Shown: positions 33,636 through 42,854 of the stretch, piece by piece
Numbering within the stretch: position 1 is the first letter of the stretch
How the letters are laid out: every line of letters starts with the position of its first letter
Source of the DNA: an uncultured Candidatus Saccharibacteria bacterium
GTDB lineage: Bacteria; Patescibacteriota; Saccharimonadia; Saccharimonadales; Saccharimonadaceae
Reading direction: 5' to 3'
DNA: 44,720 bases
NCBI GenBank assembly: GCA_948623715.1
Contig: CAPHDI010000008.1
Coordinates: forward strand, 1 to 44,720
The notes under the pieces: model-generated
What the model saw: only the letters and a program-made list of their open reading frames with translations
Databases searched by the model: none
Told to the model about the DNA's origin: nothing
Program-made: the position numbers and the translations under genes

Positions 33636-33656
33636 CCCCGCCGAAAATCGGCGGGG
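33636..33656 (-). terminator. Intrinsic terminator of the gene at 33686
   Basis: CCCCGCCGA-TTT-TCGGCGGGG with TTT after it on the minus strand. Confidence 0.75.
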
Positions 33657-33685
33657 CGCTGAGATAAAGTACGTCCTGTGATTGA

Positions 33686-34177
33686 TTACTGGTTGGAGGC
33701 CTGAGTGGCGTCGGAAAACCGAATAACCTTTTTGTTATCGGCGGCGGCATCCAGCTCGGAGAGCTTAGCAGTGACACCAGCGGCGATCTCGGCGCGCTGC
33801 TCCTCGTAGCGAATCTGCAGGGCGACAATAACGCTCTTGACGGCGTAGCCGAAGTAAAAGGCGCCGTACATGCCGACATAGGCCGCGAGGCCGGTCAACG
33901 AGATGACGAGAACGACGATAGCCGACATTGTCACTGGGCCACCCAGCCAGGTGCTGTTGCAGCAGGTGAAGCTGAGGCTGGGAATGCTGAAAAGCACCGC
34001 AAGGGCGACCGGAATGCTCGAAGCGACTCCAAAGTAGTTGCGCGTGTCTCTGTAGAACAGCTCCTTGCGGGTGTAGGTCTTGCCATCCTTATAGAAGGTG
34101 GACCAGAGGCCGGCGCTCAGGCCAATAGCGACGCAGGCGAGAAATGCGAAAAACCACATGTTCAGGTACGCTGTCAT
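33686..34177 (-). CDS. Small membrane protein (163 aa)
   Basis: Unrecognised. Membrane segments at about 6-25, 50-68, 82-103 and perhaps 104-122, with a CC pair (SFTCCNSTW) in the loop after the second, followed by a C-terminal cytoplasmic helix (120-150). It belongs to the group of small genes with the TTGACW-17-TAYAAT promoter and a G-rich ribosome site (AGAGGGG). Similar layout to the 21878 protein but no clear sequence match. Confidence 0.6.
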   Translation of the reverse strand: MTAYLNMWFFAFLACVAIGLSAGLWSTFYKDGKTYTRKELFYRDTRNYFGVASSIPVALAVLFSIPSLSFTCCNSTWLGGPVTMSAIVVLVISLTGLAAYVGMYGAFYFGYAVKSVIVALQIRYEEQRAEIAAGVTAKLSELDAAADNKKVIRFSDATQASNQ

Positions 34178-34241
34178 TTGAAATACCCCTCTTCTTTCAA
34201 TTTATTCTTGAGATGATACAGGATAATCACCTCATACTTCC

Positions 34242-34270
34242 ATTGTAGCACACATTTGCTAAAAAGTCAA
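34242..34270 (-). promoter_or_regulatory. Small-gene promoter before 34177
   Basis: TTGACT (34265-34270) and TACAAT (34242-34247), 17-nt spacer ending TGTGTGC. The leader begins GGAAGTATGAGGTGAT and forms a 9-bp hairpin TGAGGTGAT/ATCATCTCA. It closely resembles the orphan promoter at 38422. Confidence 0.85.
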
Positions 34271-34335
34271 TAGCGGTTATGTTTATTTTGAGATTTTAGC
34301 AAATCTACAGAGGTAGGACGCCCGGTTGACAAGCC

Positions 34336-35196
34336 TTATTTTTGCATTTTTAATAAGTTTACGGCTTCGATGGCGGCTTCGGCGCCGTCGGCAGCAGCAA
34401 CAACAACCTGCTTCGTGGCACCGTCGCGGACATCGCCAGCAGCGAAGAGGCCAGGGACGACGGTCATGTGAGGGTAATCTGGACTATTTTCATCACTACA
34501 AAGGTAGCCGGAGCGGCTGAGAATAGCATACTCTTCGGCAAGGTGAGCGAGGCAATCGGTCGCGGGGAGCTTGCCGATGTAGACGAAACAGAAATCATAT
34601 TGATTTAATAATTCCGGGGTAGGCTCGAGGTGTTCATAGACGGTGATATTCGGCGTGGCAGCGACGCGGTCGATGAGGCCTTGGTCGGCCTTGAAGGCGG
34701 AATGCGTAATAAGATCGACCTGACTGGCGAGGCTGGAGAGATAAAGCGCCTCCTGAGCGGCAGAATTAGCGCCGCCGATAACGGCGACGCGCTTACCCTT
34801 AGCGAGAGGGCCATCGCAGAGGGCGCAGTAGGAGACAGGGACGCCCAGGTCGAAACTGAGCTGTTTCGGGCGAGAGCCGGCGGCAAAGATAACCGTGCGA
34901 GAAGAGAACTCTTCGCCGTCAATTGTGAGGCTGTAGCCGGAGTCGGTCTTCATAATGTCAGTGCATTCGCCGTAGCTGAGACGAGCGCCGGACTGCTCGG
35001 CCTGGCGGCGCATTTGCTCGGCAAGGAGACGACCTTCGCCGAAGAAGCCAGGATAATTCTCGATCTGAGCGATCGTCGGAAGGAGGCCGCCAAGGTCGGC
35101 TTTTTCAAAAACTTGGACTTTAAGCCCGGCGCGGGCGGCATAGATAGCGGCAGAGAGGCCGGCGGGACCGCCGCCGATGATGGCAAGATCGAGCAT
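34336..35196 (-). CDS. trxB: Thioredoxin reductase-like flavoprotein
   Basis: 286-aa FAD/NAD(P)-binding disulfide reductase. FAD motif IIGGGPAGLSAAIYAARAG (7-25), redox pair CALC (Cys124, Cys127) instead of the usual CATC, NADPH-binding VIGGANSAAQEALYLSS, and the C-terminal GLFAAGDVRDGATKQVVVAAADG. Slightly shorter than E. coli TrxB. Its ATG overlaps the FKBP stop (TAATG). No thioredoxin gene is in the window. It would supply reducing power for the folding enzymes and peroxide defence. Confidence 0.92.
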   Translation of the reverse strand: MLDLAIIGGGPAGLSAAIYAARAGLKVQVFEKADLGGLLPTIAQIENYPGFFGEGRLLAEQMRRQAEQSGARLSYGECTDIMKTDSGYSLTIDGEEFSSRTVIFAAGSRPKQLSFDLGVPVSYCALCDGPLAKGKRVAVIGGANSAAQEALYLSSLASQVDLITHSAFKADQGLIDRVAATPNITVYEHLEPTPELLNQYDFCFVYIGKLPATDCLAHLAEEYAILSRSGYLCSDENSPDYPHMTVVPGLFAAGDVRDGATKQVVVAAADGAEAAIEAVNLLKMQK

Positions 35197-35963
35197 TAGT
35201 TAGTGCCGTTGCTAACGATAGCGGTGTAAAGTTTGATATAAATATCATTGAGCTCTTCGTTGGCTTTTTTGAGGTCTTCGTCGGTCTCAAGAGCCATGAC
35301 GATGAACTTAAGCGGAGCATTTGACATGCCACAGTATTTATCACCCTGGGTGTCGCCATAAGCGAGTTCGCCTGGAATCGTAATCTGGCGGACACCGCCG
35401 AGTTTCATACCGACAATACCTTGGACCCAGCCGTCGATGAGGCTATCAGGCTGGATAAGCGGAGCATGGAGTCCGGTCGGGTCGGCATCCTTGTCTTCAG
35501 TGTAATAGATACTGCCGTCTGCATTGGTATTTTCTATGGTCTCCGGATAAGAATAAGAGGCGTCGAGAAGGCTGCCGTCAGGACACCAACCGATATAGTA
35601 AGCCATGTAATCATTATCACCTTCGGCGAGCTGGCGACCAGTACCGGCCTTCAAGTCAAGGGTCTTAAGTTTCTCGCTATTGGCGGCGGCGGCGTTGAAA
35701 GCTTTGACTTGAGACTTCTCATAGCCCTGAAGGTCAGAGAAATACTTCTCGCCGAGCGGCTTTGAGATCTCCTGGAGCTCTTCGCGCTTGGCGTCATATT
35801 CAGCCTCTAATTCAGCGATGCGCTCGCTGGCACTTTGCTTATTACTACTGCTGCCCATGACAATAAACATATATGTCAGTACGGTCGAGCCAAGCAAGAG
35901 CAGAGCAACAACGATAATGACAATACGTTGCCAGAGACTGGTTTTGAGTTGTTTTTCGTCCAT
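35196..35963 (-). CDS. Membrane-anchored FKBP-type peptidyl-prolyl isomerase
   Basis: 255 aa. A membrane anchor at about 13-35, a coiled-coil linker (42-70), then an FKBP domain (~95-215) with DGSLLDASYSY, GWVQGIVGMKLGGVRQITIPGELAYGDT and a late LKFIVMALE strand. The active-site residues of FKBP12 are partly kept (Tyr, Trp, Ile, Tyr). It likely assists folding of secreted proteins. The first gene of a two-gene unit with trxB; GGAGG before its ATG. Confidence 0.86.
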   Translation of the reverse strand: MDEKQLKTSLWQRIVIIVVALLLLGSTVLTYMFIVMGSSSNKQSASERIAELEAEYDAKREELQEISKPLGEKYFSDLQGYEKSQVKAFNAAAANSEKLKTLDLKAGTGRQLAEGDNDYMAYYIGWCPDGSLLDASYSYPETIENTNADGSIYYTEDKDADPTGLHAPLIQPDSLIDGWVQGIVGMKLGGVRQITIPGELAYGDTQGDKYCGMSNAPLKFIVMALETDEDLKKANEELNDIYIKLYTAIVSNGTN

Positions 35964-35972
35964 TTTCCTCCT

Positions 35973-38405
35973 TTAGACTATTTGTGCGCCAAGCTGCGTG
36001 GTGGCGACGGTGATTTTATCCATGATAGCAGTGATTTCTTCAGCGTTTAAAGTATGATCTAGGCTGGCGAATTTCAGATGGAAGGAGAGATTCTTACTCT
36101 CGGAGTCAGGCTGATAGATCGAGACCGGCATGACGGAATAGATAAGAGCTTCCTGGTCGAGTGCGCTATGAATCGCGGTATCGATGCGACCAAAAGGCGT
36201 ATCGGCAGTAACTTTCAGAGTGAGGTCACGCTCGACGGACGGGAATTTAGATAACTCGACGTCAACGGAGAGAGTCTGTTTTTGATTCACAATGTCGTCG
36301 AGGCTAATTTCACAGGCAGAGACGGTCGAGTCGAGCTTAAATTTGCGCTTCACAGCAGCCTTTACTTCACCGAAAGCGCCAATACGGTGATTTTCGACGA
36401 AAATTTCGGCGGAGCGGAGCGGTTCAAGATAAGGATACTGCTTCGCAGCTTCAGAGCCAGGGGTAAGCTGTGCATACTCAATATCAATATGCAACCCACG
36501 TTCAAGGGCGGTGAAAAGATCGCTCTTGAGCTGATAGAAATCGCTGAGGCTGACGATACCGAGATCGGTCTTTACAATTGGTACGCCGTCAGCGTCAAGA
36601 CCATAATTACGGTTCGTGATTTGATTAATTTCGTAGAGAGTGAAAGCTTTGTGACCAGACTTGACATTCTCGCGAATCTTGTCGAGGAGGCTGGGGACGA
36701 TTTGCTGGCGGAAACATTGTAGTTCTGGAGAAATAGAATTGACAATTTGATAACTTTCGTCAGGATCCTGGCCGACTTTTTCGAGGAGGCTGCGGCTGAC
36801 GAAGGAGTAAGTCAGAAGCTCGTTCATCGCGAGACGATCGGAGAGGATGCTGCGAAGCTTACTCTTCAGCCGGAGCATTGGGGAGATTTCGGTACCCTTG
36901 AACGGGCCGTACGGCAGCTCGAGGGTGATATTGTCGTAGCCGAGGAGACGGCCGACTTCCTCAATAATGTCCTCGGGGATGTGGATGTCGGTACGCCAGA
37001 GGGGGACAGAAATTATGAGCTCTGCGCCAGATTCAACCTTAAAGCCGACATTTTCTAATGTGTCCTTAATCGTGTCAACACTGTAATCTGTACCGAGGAG
37101 GTCGTTGATTTGAGATACTGTGACTTTTACAATAGTTTCGGGAGTTTCGCCGGGGTAATCATCGGCGGTGGCGAGCGGAGTAACATCAAGACGCCGCACT
37201 GCTTCGGCGAGAACTGGCCAGGTCATGCCGGCGGGCTGCCCCTTCGTGAAGCGGGTAATAGCCTCAGAGAAAATGGCGTGCGCCATCTGAGTCTTGCGGA
37301 GGTGATAGAGAGAAAAAGTCGCGCTCTCAAGAATGACGCGCTTAGTCGAAGCGTCGATCTCGGTGTTCTTGCCGCCCATAGCACCAGCGAGGGCGACTGG
37401 AATATTATTACTAGTGATGAGAATATCTTCGGGAATGCACTTGATGACTTTGCCGTCAAGGAGTTGGAGTTCTTCCCCATCCGCGGCGGCGCGGACAATG
37501 ATCTGAGGCTTATCGGTACCGCCAACAGCGATAAGTTTATCGTAATCGAAAGCATGCAGTGGCTGGCCGGTCTCAAGCATGAGAATATTGGTCAAGTCGA
37601 CAAGCGGGTCGATCGAGCGCATGCCGGCTTTAGCAAGGAAAATATCGTCGGGCGTAAGATATTTACTGCGCTCGTGATGCGGCACGTCAAAGACGGCGCA
37701 GCTGTAACGAGGGCAGAGATCCTTGTCAGTGATTTTAATACTGATCGGCAAGTCATGAGCGGCGGCTAGCTCGGGCCACTCTGGCTCCTGGAACTTCACG
37801 CCGAGGATGCCAGCAACCTCGCGAGCGAAGCCGATCAAGCCGAAACAGTCTGGGCGATGAGTGAGAGATTTATTTTCGACATCGATGATTAGATCATTTA
37901 ACCCAAAAACTTCGGCGAAGCTATCGCCGGGCTGGGCGAGTTTCGGGTCGATCTCGGCGATAGACTTGTGCTCGTCGTCGAAGCAGAGCTCATCAGCGCC
38001 AGCGAGCATGCCATTTGATTCGTAACCCTGAAGTTTACGGGTACTGATGCGGAAGTTCTCATTGCCGTAGGTCTCGGGGACGATGGCGCCCGGAGCGATC
38101 CAGACTGCAAGCATACCAGCATGGACATTTGGTGCGCCGCAGACAACTTGCACGAAGCCGTTTTCGAGTTGCTTGAATTCGGAGTTATGTGCGCCAGCGT
38201 CGATTTCGCAAAGATTGAGATGAGTGTCCGGGATTGGCTCAGCCTTCATGACTTTTACGACATAGATTCCCTGGTACTTTGGAGCGAGATCGGTCACTTC
38301 CTCGACTTCGACGAGACGCGAGCCGATCAACTGGATTAACTCCGAGTCGGAGACTTCGGCGGGAATAGTGACATACTTTTTAATTTCATTGAGTGAGATT
38401 AGCAT
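35973..38405 (-). CDS. pheT: Phenylalanyl-tRNA synthetase beta subunit
   Basis: 810-aa subunit of the heterotetrameric PheRS. An EMAP/OB-type tRNA-binding domain (~45-155), B3/B4 editing domain (NKSLTHRPDCFGLIGFAREVAGIL), B5 domain with DIHIPEDIIEEVGRLLGYDNI, and the C-terminal FDX anticodon-binding domain (KFPSVERDLTLKVTADTPF). Separated from pheS by 75 nt that holds a plus-strand promoter pointing away from pheT. Confidence 0.97.
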   Translation of the reverse strand: MLISLNEIKKYVTIPAEVSDSELIQLIGSRLVEVEEVTDLAPKYQGIYVVKVMKAEPIPDTHLNLCEIDAGAHNSEFKQLENGFVQVVCGAPNVHAGMLAVWIAPGAIVPETYGNENFRISTRKLQGYESNGMLAGADELCFDDEHKSIAEIDPKLAQPGDSFAEVFGLNDLIIDVENKSLTHRPDCFGLIGFAREVAGILGVKFQEPEWPELAAAHDLPISIKITDKDLCPRYSCAVFDVPHHERSKYLTPDDIFLAKAGMRSIDPLVDLTNILMLETGQPLHAFDYDKLIAVGGTDKPQIIVRAAADGEELQLLDGKVIKCIPEDILITSNNIPVALAGAMGGKNTEIDASTKRVILESATFSLYHLRKTQMAHAIFSEAITRFTKGQPAGMTWPVLAEAVRRLDVTPLATADDYPGETPETIVKVTVSQINDLLGTDYSVDTIKDTLENVGFKVESGAELIISVPLWRTDIHIPEDIIEEVGRLLGYDNITLELPYGPFKGTEISPMLRLKSKLRSILSDRLAMNELLTYSFVSRSLLEKVGQDPDESYQIVNSISPELQCFRQQIVPSLLDKIRENVKSGHKAFTLYEINQITNRNYGLDADGVPIVKTDLGIVSLSDFYQLKSDLFTALERGLHIDIEYAQLTPGSEAAKQYPYLEPLRSAEIFVENHRIGAFGEVKAAVKRKFKLDSTVSACEISLDDIVNQKQTLSVDVELSKFPSVERDLTLKVTADTPFGRIDTAIHSALDQEALIYSVMPVSIYQPDSESKNLSFHLKFASLDHTLNAEEITAIMDKITVATTQLGAQIV

Positions 38406-38421
38406 AAATATTGGCTTCCTA

Positions 38422-38450
38422 TTGACTTTTTAACTAATGTGTGATATAAT
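38422..38450 (+). promoter_or_regulatory. Orphan small-gene promoter, antisense to pheS
   Basis: TTGACT (38422-38427), 17 nt, TATAAT (38445-38450), with the same TGTGTGA spacer end as the small-gene promoters. Its start, GGAAGGTTAGGGTGATTTTT, matches the leader at 34177. No gene with a ribosome site follows; transcription would run antisense into the pheS 3' end. Confidence 0.75.
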
Positions 38451-38480
38451 GGAAGGTTAGGGTGATTTTTCTTACTTTCA

Positions 38481-39428
38481 TCAGAATTTCTCCAAAAAGT
38501 CAAGCTTACCAGACTCAAAATAACGTACGTCAGTAAGACCATATTTCAGCATGACGAGGCGATCAATACCGCCTCCCCAGGCGAAACCGTGATAGATCTC
38601 TGGGTCGATGCCGGCCATCTCAAGGACGTTCGGATGAATCATGCCGCAGCCAAGCATTTCGAGCCAATCGCCGCCCTTGCCGCCAAGCGAAGCGGGTTTC
38701 TCGATCAATAGTTCTGCGGAAGGTTCGGTAAACGGGAAATAGCCGGGCTGAGTCTTAATCTTTAGATCTTGACCATAATATAATTCGAAGAAGCGCTTAA
38801 GGACGCCAAACATCTGGCCCATAGTGGCGTCCCGAGAGACATAGACGCCTTCACATTGATAGAAAGTATGCTCATGAGTAGTGTCGACATCTTCATTGCG
38901 GAAGACGCGGCCAGGGACGACGACAGCGATTTGACCGATAGTGTCGAGATCTTTCCGGTATTTTTTCAGGGCGCGGTGCTGCATGGTGCTAGTATGAGCA
39001 GGCGGGATAAACCCTTCCTCGGTGCGAAAAGTATCGTAGCCGTCGCGAGCGGGGTGACCCTTAGAGAAGTTGAGGCTATCAAACATATGGAATTCGTCGT
39101 CGAGCTGCTGGGATTCAATGACATTAAAACCCATATCCGAATAAATGCTAATGACACGATCGAGCTCAGTCATGAGCGGATGCTTACTGCCGAGCTTCAG
39201 CTGCGGCAGGGGCTGATTCGGAGCACAGGGCGCAGAAATATCGAGCGGCTCTATATTCTCGCTCTCGAGAGCTTCCTCAGCAGCGGTAATGGCCGCAAGA
39301 ATCTTTTGCTTCTTCTTATTCATCTCACGGCCGAATTCCCCGCGCTGCTCAGGCGGCAGATCTTTGATCTTGACGTATTCGGCGTTGATAGTTTTTAATT
39401 CGGATTTTAACTTCTCTAACTCTGACAT
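38481..39428 (-). CDS. pheS: Phenylalanyl-tRNA synthetase alpha subunit
   Basis: 315-aa class II catalytic subunit. Motif 2 region HTSTMQHRALKKYRKDL...VVPGRVFRNEDVDTTHEHTFYQCEG, and motif 3 GFAWGGGIDRLVMLKYGLTDVR. The N-terminal coiled coil that touches tRNA is short. TATAAT is 11 nt before the ATG. The operon order (pheS then pheT) is conserved. Confidence 0.97.
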   Translation of the reverse strand: MSELEKLKSELKTINAEYVKIKDLPPEQRGEFGREMNKKKQKILAAITAAEEALESENIEPLDISAPCAPNQPLPQLKLGSKHPLMTELDRVISIYSDMGFNVIESQQLDDEFHMFDSLNFSKGHPARDGYDTFRTEEGFIPPAHTSTMQHRALKKYRKDLDTIGQIAVVVPGRVFRNEDVDTTHEHTFYQCEGVYVSRDATMGQMFGVLKRFFELYYGQDLKIKTQPGYFPFTEPSAELLIEKPASLGGKGGDWLEMLGCGMIHPNVLEMAGIDPEIYHGFAWGGGIDRLVMLKYGLTDVRYFESGKLDFLEKF

Positions 39429-39457
39429 AATTACATATTATTATAGCACACTTAGAT

Positions 39458-39682
39458 TTAGATAAAGAATATACAAATCAGGGAGATGATTGCAAGGATA
39501 ATTAGTACGATCCAAACCCAGGTAAATTTGCCAGTTTTCTTCGTGTCTTTGACGTATTCGGAATCATCGACGTAGTCAGGATCGTCACGGCGTGAGTCTT
39601 GAGCACGGGCGCGCAAATCAGCAGAAATCCGTCGGTTTAACTCTGAATTGCGGTCTTCATCTTTTGACATCATTATTCCCAT
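39458..39682 (-). CDS. Small tail-anchored membrane protein (74 aa)
   Basis: Unrecognised. A charged N-terminal ~50 residues, low in complexity (KDEDRNSELNRRISADLRARAQDSRRDDPDYVDDSEYV), and one C-terminal membrane helix (about 54-74, WVWIVLIILAIISLICIFFI). AAGGA lies 7 nt before the first ATG. It could be a SecE-like or regulatory tail-anchored protein, but no motif confirms this. Divergent from the aquaporin gene; the two share a promoter region. Confidence 0.6.
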   Translation of the reverse strand: MGIMMSKDEDRNSELNRRISADLRARAQDSRRDDPDYVDDSEYVKDTKKTGKFTWVWIVLIILAIISLICIFFI

Positions 39683-39719
39683 GAATGCATCCTTTACTTA
39701 TTTATTTAACTTTTTCACT

Positions 39720-39753
39720 TTTCAATTGTACCACACATGTGCTATAATTGAGA
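39720..39753. promoter_or_regulatory. Overlapping divergent promoters in a near-palindrome
   Basis: A near-palindromic block centred on ACATGT (CAATTGTACCACA / TGTGCTATAATTG halves). On the plus strand TATAAT (39743-39748) follows TGTGC and serves the aquaporin gene. On the minus strand TACAAT (39725-39730) follows TGTGG and serves the tail-anchored gene. The -35 region of each overlaps the -10 of the other. Confidence 0.65.
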
Positions 39754-39778
39754 AAATATTAGTGTTAAGGAGGTTATA

Positions 39779-40768
39779 ATGGCCAATCAGAAGCCTAAGA
39801 AGTCTGGAAAGAAGAATTCCCAGCCCGAACCGAAGAAAGATCTCAAGGAGACTAAGGAAGTCAGCGAGACCAAAGATACCAAAACCGTAAAGGAGACTAC
39901 CGAGACGAAGTCGGCTATTGTAGCTTCTACTAATGAAAACCCGATGAAGGGCTTTTTTGCGCGTAAATACGGCGAAGGTGAAAATATTTTAACTATTTTT
40001 AAGACTCCGAAGATTTGGGGTGCTTTGCTCGGTGAGGTTCTAGGAACTTTCTTGATTACGGCGATTCTTTTGCTGGTCGGCGTTTTCGGCGGAATGTTCC
40101 AGTATGCAACTCTACTCGCTCCAGCGTTGATTTTCGTCTACATCGTGATCGTGAAAGTATCAGGAGCGAACTTTAATCCGCTCATCACTGCCGGCATGAT
40201 GGCAAGTCGCCGGATGTCTGCAATCCGTGGCGTACTTTACATGCTCGCACAATTGCTGGGTGCATGGCTCGGTCTAATCGTAGTTAATGCTTTCCGTCTA
40301 GGCAGCGGCACTAGCGCAGAGATGCCAATTATGAACGAAGTGACTGGTGAAACGTTCTGGGCAGTGGCACTAGTGGAATTGATCGGTGCGATTATCTTAG
40401 CTTTCTGCTTCGCACGGGCAATTCGCTACAGCAAGCGTAGCGCTTTGACTTTTGCGATCGCAATCGTAAGTTGCTTGATCTTCGTAGTAGTCCTTGGTGC
40501 GACCATTTCTCAAGGTTTCTTCCAGTACTCGACGACTTTCACTTTCAATCCAGTAGTTTCATTAATGTATCAGATCCTACCGACCGCAGCTGACAACTTT
40601 GGCGAGTTGGCACAGATGGCCGGCCTCGCAGCAGCAGCTTATGTCATCGTACCAATCGTTGGTGGTATTATCGGATTCTACCTTTCCGACACGATGACTC
40701 GCCTTGCAGCTGGTGGTTACACTTGTGACTACGACACCGATTGTTGTGGCCAGGTCTGCAAGAAATAA
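39779..40768 (+). CDS. MIP/aquaporin-like channel with charged N- and Cys-rich C-terminus
   Basis: 329 aa. Residues 1-55 are Lys/Glu/Thr-rich, absent in usual aquaporins. Six membrane helices follow. The two half-helix motifs are NPL (133-135, GANFNPLITAG) and NPV (257-259, FTFNPVVSLM), where aquaporins have NPA. The tail CDYDTDCCGQVCKK carries Cys316, 322, 323 and 327. The permeant is uncertain; water, glycerol or small solutes. AAGGAGG before the ATG and strong codon bias suggest high expression. Overlapping promoter with the tail-anchored gene. Confidence 0.82.
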   Translation: MANQKPKKSGKKNSQPEPKKDLKETKEVSETKDTKTVKETTETKSAIVASTNENPMKGFFARKYGEGENILTIFKTPKIWGALLGEVLGTFLITAILLLVGVFGGMFQYATLLAPALIFVYIVIVKVSGANFNPLITAGMMASRRMSAIRGVLYMLAQLLGAWLGLIVVNAFRLGSGTSAEMPIMNEVTGETFWAVALVELIGAIILAFCFARAIRYSKRSALTFAIAIVSCLIFVVVLGATISQGFFQYSTTFTFNPVVSLMYQILPTAADNFGELAQMAGLAAAAYVIVPIVGGIIGFYLSDTMTRLAAGGYTCDYDTDCCGQVCKK

Positions 40769-40791
40769 GTTAATATTACATTAGCTTACTG

Positions 40792-40823
40792 AAAAGTACC
40801 ACTTTCTAAAAGTGGTACTTTTG
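40792..40823 (+). terminator. Intrinsic terminator after the aquaporin gene
   Basis: AAAAGTACCACTTT and AAAGTGGTACTTTT around a CTA loop, followed by TG and T-rich sequence. Confidence 0.85.
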
Positions 40824-40881
40824 TATGGGAAGTTTTTTACTTTTGAAGTTGTTGATGAGATGAATATGCTATAATAGTTTC

Positions 40882-42846
40882 ATGGTTAAGGACCAGAAGA
40901 AGTCAGAAGTCATTCAATCCAAGCAGTCCACAGAAAAGAAAACGCAAAAGAAATCGACACGCGGCAAACATCCGATGCCGGCGATCATGCGAGTGTCGTG
41001 CACGGTGCTGTTTTTGATCGTGATGGCGATTTTCTTTACGTGGTTTATCTTCTGGCGACAGAATATGTGCGACGGCGATACGACTTGGGATTTCGTGCAA
41101 AATAATCCTGGCGTAGTGACTTATAGCTACCTGGTCGTGCTAGCACTGATGGCGGTAATAACAGCGATAACGTGGCGGCCGTTTTTCAGTACGGGTTTGT
41201 TTTTTGTGATTATTAGTATTATTACTTTTATCAACATGGAAAAGTTTCGTCTGCGCGCGGCGCCGCTTCTGCCGGAAGAGTTTATGCTGGCGGAGTCGGT
41301 CGGAAATATGACAGATTTTATCGATATGGCCGGAGTATGGAGGTTAGTTTTTGGCGTGATATTTGTAATTACAGGGTCGGTCATGGCGGAATTCTATGTG
41401 CGAAAATTAGTAGGGCGGGATTTGAAGCGATTGCCGTGGTGGAGTCGGACTGCGTTAGTTCCGCGGGTGACGTTTACGATGGCGGGGTTGGCGATGCTGG
41501 GCGGGATTTGTCGGCCGGTGATCCATCGCGAAGACTACGCATGGATCGACGGGATTGATCTTGTAGATTGGAGCCAGACGGAAAACTACGAGAAGAACGG
41601 CTTCGTAATTGGATTCCTTTATAATCTCGGTGGGGCGAGCGCTGAAGAGCCGGAGGGTTATAGTGAGCGGCACATCTTAGCGATCGCCGACAAATATCGA
41701 GCAGAAAAGGCTGCTGATACGAGTCGTCTACCCTGGGGTGAAGAAATCGATAACTTGATTATTATTCTCAATGAGACTTTCTATGATCCGTCGTTATTGA
41801 CGGAGTACTATGCACATACTGGCGGGGACGTAACGCCGAATCTACATAAGATTTTCCGGAATTACCCGAGCGGATATATGTATTCGACGGTGTATGGTGG
41901 AGGGACGGCGAATGTTGAATTTGAAGTACAGACGGGGCTATCGAATTATTGGGCAATGACGACACCATATGTGAATATTCTGCCGAAGCTAGAAAGCTTG
42001 ATTAGCCCGGCGCAGGCGGGAGAAATTTACGACTTCTCAGCAAGAGGAATTCATTCGTACGACAAGACGATGTACAAACGTCATCTCGCCTATCGGACGA
42101 TGGGATACGATGAGCTGATTGGCGAGTCGGAATTTACTCATACGGAAAAGGAAGCAAAAAGTTCAGTACTAAATGATCGTGCGATTTATCAAGAAGTTTT
42201 AGATTTATTAAAAGATAGCGACGAGCCGCAAGTGATTAGCACAATTACAATGCAAAACCATGCGCCGTACGCACAAGCTGGGTATGAAACCCTAGATTTC
42301 CAGCTACTACAGCGCGAAGGTGATTGGTGGCTGATCGAGCACAGCTTCCAGAGCTTGCATAGCTCAGACGAATATCTCGGAGAGTTTATCAAAGAGCTGG
42401 ATGAGCTAGACGAGAGAACAGTAGTGCTATGGTTTGGTGATCACGCAATGGGGACGCTCGATAAGTACACGCAGTCAGAAGATAAACTAGATCGAGATCT
42501 CGCGCATATCACGCCATATTTTGTCTACGCAAATTTTGAAATCGAGAGTCCTTATACAACACAAGAAGTTGCGAAGATGAATAAAAAACAGGGGCTCGAA
42601 TTCTCGACGCGAGATGTAGATCTGCCAACAACTACGCCGAATTGTCTGCTCAATACGACTTATAATCTACTAAATCTTGAGAAGCCGGCATTATTCTACC
42701 TGCTCGACGAAGTATGCACGAGTACACCGATCTTGACGCAGGCGTACGAAAACGGTAATCGCTTCAAGCCAACTGAGGCATTGGTGGAGTATGAGCTAGT
42801 CAACTACGATATATTGTACGGCGAGCAATATTGGGACGGGATGTAA
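40882..42846 (+). CDS. LTA synthase-like sulfatase-superfamily membrane enzyme
   Basis: 654 aa. N-terminal ~30 residues are Lys-rich. Five membrane helices lie at about 34-58, 79-97, 102-118, 153-174 and 191-209. The extracellular domain shows the alkaline phosphatase/sulfatase fold: NLIIILNETFYDPS (Glu298 near the metal site), catalytic Thr342 in GGGTANVEFE, ITMQNHAPY, and WFGDHAMG. LtaS adds glycerol-phosphate units to a lipid anchor; related enzymes add phosphoethanolamine or phosphoglycerol to sugars. The exact product is unknown. TATAAT is 6 nt before the ATG (leaderless). Confidence 0.88.
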   Translation: MVKDQKKSEVIQSKQSTEKKTQKKSTRGKHPMPAIMRVSCTVLFLIVMAIFFTWFIFWRQNMCDGDTTWDFVQNNPGVVTYSYLVVLALMAVITAITWRPFFSTGLFFVIISIITFINMEKFRLRAAPLLPEEFMLAESVGNMTDFIDMAGVWRLVFGVIFVITGSVMAEFYVRKLVGRDLKRLPWWSRTALVPRVTFTMAGLAMLGGICRPVIHREDYAWIDGIDLVDWSQTENYEKNGFVIGFLYNLGGASAEEPEGYSERHILAIADKYRAEKAADTSRLPWGEEIDNLIIILNETFYDPSLLTEYYAHTGGDVTPNLHKIFRNYPSGYMYSTVYGGGTANVEFEVQTGLSNYWAMTTPYVNILPKLESLISPAQAGEIYDFSARGIHSYDKTMYKRHLAYRTMGYDELIGESEFTHTEKEAKSSVLNDRAIYQEVLDLLKDSDEPQVISTITMQNHAPYAQAGYETLDFQLLQREGDWWLIEHSFQSLHSSDEYLGEFIKELDELDERTVVLWFGDHAMGTLDKYTQSEDKLDRDLAHITPYFVYANFEIESPYTTQEVAKMNKKQGLEFSTRDVDLPTTTPNCLLNTTYNLLNLEKPALFYLLDEVCTSTPILTQAYENGNRFKPTEALVEYELVNYDILYGEQYWDGM

Positions 42847-42854
42847 TTTCCGCT

